Shown piece by piece: positions 61,365 to 64,000 of a stretch of 64,000 nt of DNA; the first letter of the stretch is position 1, and every line of letters begins with the position of its first letter. The DNA comes from Lateolabrax maculatus (taxonomy: Eukaryota > Chordata > Actinopteri > Acropomatiformes > Lateolabracidae). The position numbers were made by a program, and so were the translations under genes. The notes under the pieces were generated by a model. It was not told where the DNA came from, ran no database searches, and worked only from the letters and a program-made list of their open reading frames with translations. The DNA lies in NCBI GenBank assembly GCA_031216445.1, contig CM062213.1:10479501-10543500 (forward strand), given 5' to 3'.

Positions 61365-61655
61365 GATCACAAAGGTCGGGTTTATTATCACATTAATTCT
61401 TTACATTTTCACAGCGACAAAACTTCAGCAGGTCCACATAATTTTATGTACAGACACTATACAACATTTACATGTTAATTAAACTGAAAACATTTTAAAA
61501 TATCTAGCTATATAAAACAAAACAAATTTTTTTATACATAGAGGAGACAGAAATTACAGTTTGATTCTGTGCAAGGGGAACCATTTCACAGCAGGATCAT
61601 TTGGCCAGAAAAATAATATTTCCAAATTCAGTATGATTACTCTCCTCTCTCCAGT
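61365..61655 (-). other. rbm5: rbm5 3' UTR
   Basis: AT-rich sequence between the TGA and the AATAAA at 61381-61386, with no ORF. The cleavage site is estimated at about 15-20 bases past the signal. Confidence 0.55.
61381..61386 (-). terminator. rbm5: candidate poly(A) signal of rbm5 (AATAAA)
   Basis: The transcribed strand reads GATAATAAACCC, followed within 40 bases by GU-rich sequence (TTTGTG, TTGTCTG). It gives a 3' UTR of about 0.29 kb after the TGA at 61656-61658. It is the first canonical signal after the stop. Confidence 0.6.
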
Positions 61656-64000
61656 TCACTCCATCTCAGTGAAGCGTGAGAACATGGCCTTACGAACAGC
61701 ATCCTTGTAGGTGTCAGATGCTGAGAGTTCATACGAGCTTCCTTTAATACCCAAGCCTGTGCCCTTGGTCCTTAAGGAAGCCTGTGGGGAGAAGCGAAGA
61801 CCGTTATTAGAGAAGACAGATTGGACACAGGTAGCCCTCAGGTAATACTGCTAATTACTGTGAGTGAAACAGAACACATTGACATGCTTATTCCATCTGT
61901 TAGGAGGAAAAGATAGGATAGGGGAATTGTTGTTGGCTTCCTCACTGAAATAGGAGTGGTGATGCCCTGTTTGTGGCGCCCCAGCCCTTTGCCTTCCTGC
62001 CAGCCCATCGCTTGCAACATTTTGTTCCCGATATTATCACTTGTTAGTCCGTCTTTGGTGGGCTGTTCATAGTTTCTGTTGGAGGTGAATGACAAGAGAT
62101 GTTAAAAATGTAAAAAAACAACGTGTTGATCAGAATCACGAGGGTCCACTTCTGAAATGACACAAATGGTTCGCAGTGAGATTAAACTATTACACTTACA
62201 CTGTAGGAGTTGGCGGCTGATAGAATTTCTTCTTAGGTGCAGGAGGTTCAGGAGGTTCAGGAACACCATACTTCTCCCTCCTCTCTGCAGCTCTGTCTCT
62301 GTATTTCAGCTGTTAAAATGACATGAAACTTAATTCAATGTGTCCTAATTGCAAAAATCACTGACAAGTATAACTTTTTGAGCCAAATACCTCGGTTTCT
62401 TTCCTCTCCAGCTCTTCTAGCTCAGCTTCTGTGAGTTTTGATCTTCTGTGAATTTCCAAGTTTTGCTGAGACAATTGAAAGCAACTTTAATTGCCAAATC
62501 ATGCGCACAAATATATATATATATTCAAGTATATATTCAAGATAAGATTAATAACATCACTTTGTATTAAAGCTTTAATACACTGAACAGATGGCAGCGC
62601 CCAGAATATTCATAGCTACTTGCAGATTAAGCGCCTGCTGTTTCACCATCCTCACCTTGTGGAGGTCAGAGAGCTGCTGGTGACGCAGCAGAGCCTCTTT
62701 GGTGGGGAACTGCCGTCGACACAGCAGACAAACCATCTTTATCCAGTCTGTTATTTTTCCCTCTTCGGATACTGCTCTATCTGAGCTGCCCTCCTCTTTT
62801 TCACTTTCTCCATTGTAAGCAGCAACCAGAGCACTCTGGAATATGAAAACGGATAAAGTGAAGTGTCATGGGATTTATTTTAATTGACGGTTGTATAATA
62901 ATTGTAGAGAGGGGAAATAAAGGCAAAGGCACAAACAAACCTTAGCTGAAGTGTCCTGCTCCGTGATCTTGAATTGTTCGGTCATGAGGGATGGCATGTC
63001 AAAGCATCCCATTTGCTAAAAGGAAACAACAAACCTCATCAACAAATAACACATACAAGCTTTATTATCACACAATTGTCAACAGCCAGAGGCCAGCCAC
63101 TCATTTTATGTTCATTATGAATAAAAAGCTACTGATCAGTTGATGTCAGCCATTTTGATGTCAAGATTATATTCATACCGTTTCAAGTATCAATGACATT
63201 AATCCAATGCAAACATACTTAGGCCTAGTTATGACTACTAAATACCTTTTTCTCAAAGAGAAAGAAACCTGCGTCGGCAGCTGCAGACTCTTTCTTGTCT
63301 TCGTCCTTGGAAGGTCCTAAGCCTTGGAAACTGCTCTTAAAACTTTCTTTTTGCTTATTGAAGCTTTTTGCCCAACGCGCCATGTCCTTTGCGATCTGAA
63401 ATTGTATTAACAGTCAGTACAGATATTACTTAAATGACCAAATATGAAGCATAGATAAAACTACTTTTTTAAGTAGCATTTACCTGCTGTGCAGACTTGA
63501 CTTTGAGCTTATCTTTTTTCTCTCTCGGTTCTTTGGACACTTGCTCTGTGCTTGTGTCTGATTCAGCCAGTGCAGGGATGTATGTCTGCTTCTCACTGTC
63601 CCAGTAGAGGTACTGCTGAGTCTCAGAGTTATAGTAGTACTGTTGATGACAAGCACATGAAAAACTATGAACAGTTTTGGATAAACTAAATGACATACAA
63701 ATGCACAGTGTTTGGCACTATATTCTGTAGATACAGTAAGACCACAGGATACATACTTGGCTGCTGGGATCATAGTACAGGCCAGTCTGTGGATCGTAAT
63801 AGTAACCTGAAGCCTCATCATACTGGTATGTGGAGGTGTTAGGGGTAGCTACGGATACAAAAGATGGCACATATGAAAAAAACATGCTTTATAAATCACA
63901 TAAAATTGTCTATCTATTCATTAACATACAGAGGCCATTCTTTATCTAACTAATCTCACCAGTTGTGTTGGCAGACAGGGCAGAACAGACAGCAGCTGCA
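61656..64000 (-). CDS. rbm5: rbm5, RNA-binding protein 5, C-terminal half (3' partial gene; 5' part beyond right edge)
   Basis: RBM5 is a nuclear splicing regulator acting at early spliceosome (A complex) steps and in alternative exon choice, for example in apoptosis genes. Exons in order: 64000-63960 (entering from outside), 63848-63757, 63639-63484, 63395-63246, 63015-62941, 62835-62656, 62465-62391, 62309-62200, 62075-61946, 61781-61656 (TGA). All have canonical junctions and join into one frame of about 378 residues. Domains in order: the OCRE aromatic repeat (YQYDEASGYYYDPQTGLYYD then YYYNSETQQYLYW); the AKDMARWAKSFNKQKE and ESAAADAGF segment; a C2H2 finger (CLLC...RHQQLSDLH); a charged helix (RRSKLTEAELEELE, KYRDRAAERREKYG); and a G-patch (NIGNKMLQAMGWQEGKGLGR). 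The C-terminus YKDAVRKAMFSRFTEME matches RBM5 rather than RBM10 or RBM6. The RRMs and RanBP2 finger should lie upstream of the window. Confidence 0.96.

Noticed and set aside
1..64000. CRISPR arrays, operons, ribosome binding sites, tRNA or rRNA genes
   Set aside because: Eukaryotic sequence. The only tRNA-like stretch belongs to a SINE, and the regular repeats are microsatellites without spacers.

Overview
This is a piece of vertebrate nuclear DNA, almost certainly from a ray-finned (percomorph-type) teleost fish. It has intron-split genes with canonical GT...AG junctions, many (CA)n microsatellites, CpG islands, and dispersed repeats that look like common percomorph MITEs, SINEs and a truncated LINE. 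Three protein genes can be supported by exon-level translation. All three lie on the minus strand, so transcription runs from high to low coordinates. Family names, comparisons with human proteins and the human gene order are from memory. No search was run.

Layout, left to right. 1-16355 is the downstream side of gnai2 and reads as its first intron: no further gnai2 exon was found, but there are several repeats. gnai2 coding exon 1 is at 16356-16473, and its CpG-rich promoter region (to about 17340) carries a ZNF143-like motif and several long A/T tracts. About 0.9 kb of repeat-bearing spacer follows. slc38a3 (SNAT3) comes next: a candidate 3' UTR of about 3 kb (about 18280-21327), then 15 coding exons from 21328 to 38918 giving one continuous 514-residue reading frame, and a 5' UTR exon reaching 39035. 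From 39036 to about 61360 no protein-coding exon was recognised. That stretch holds a CpG island (about 51480-52730), a smaller promoter-like cluster near 41.7 kb, two good CTCF-like motifs in convergent orientation, and many transposon relics. At the right edge is the 3' half of rbm5 (61656-64000, continuing beyond the window), encoding the OCRE, C2H2 zinc-finger and G-patch parts.

The order rbm5 - slc38a3 - gnai2, all on one strand, matches the human 3p21.31 order RBM5 - SEMA3F - GNAT1 - SLC38A3 - GNAI2 but without recognisable sema3f and gnat1. The three genes do not form a pathway (splicing regulator, glutamine transporter, inhibitory G-protein subunit). Their linkage looks like conserved synteny rather than co-function.

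Nothing here looks like a new biological system. The observations most worth a second look are the missing sema3f/gnat1 interval, the unresolved slc38a3 promoter, the convergent CTCF-like pair around the CpG island, and transposon insertions inside the slc38a3 3' UTR and last intron.
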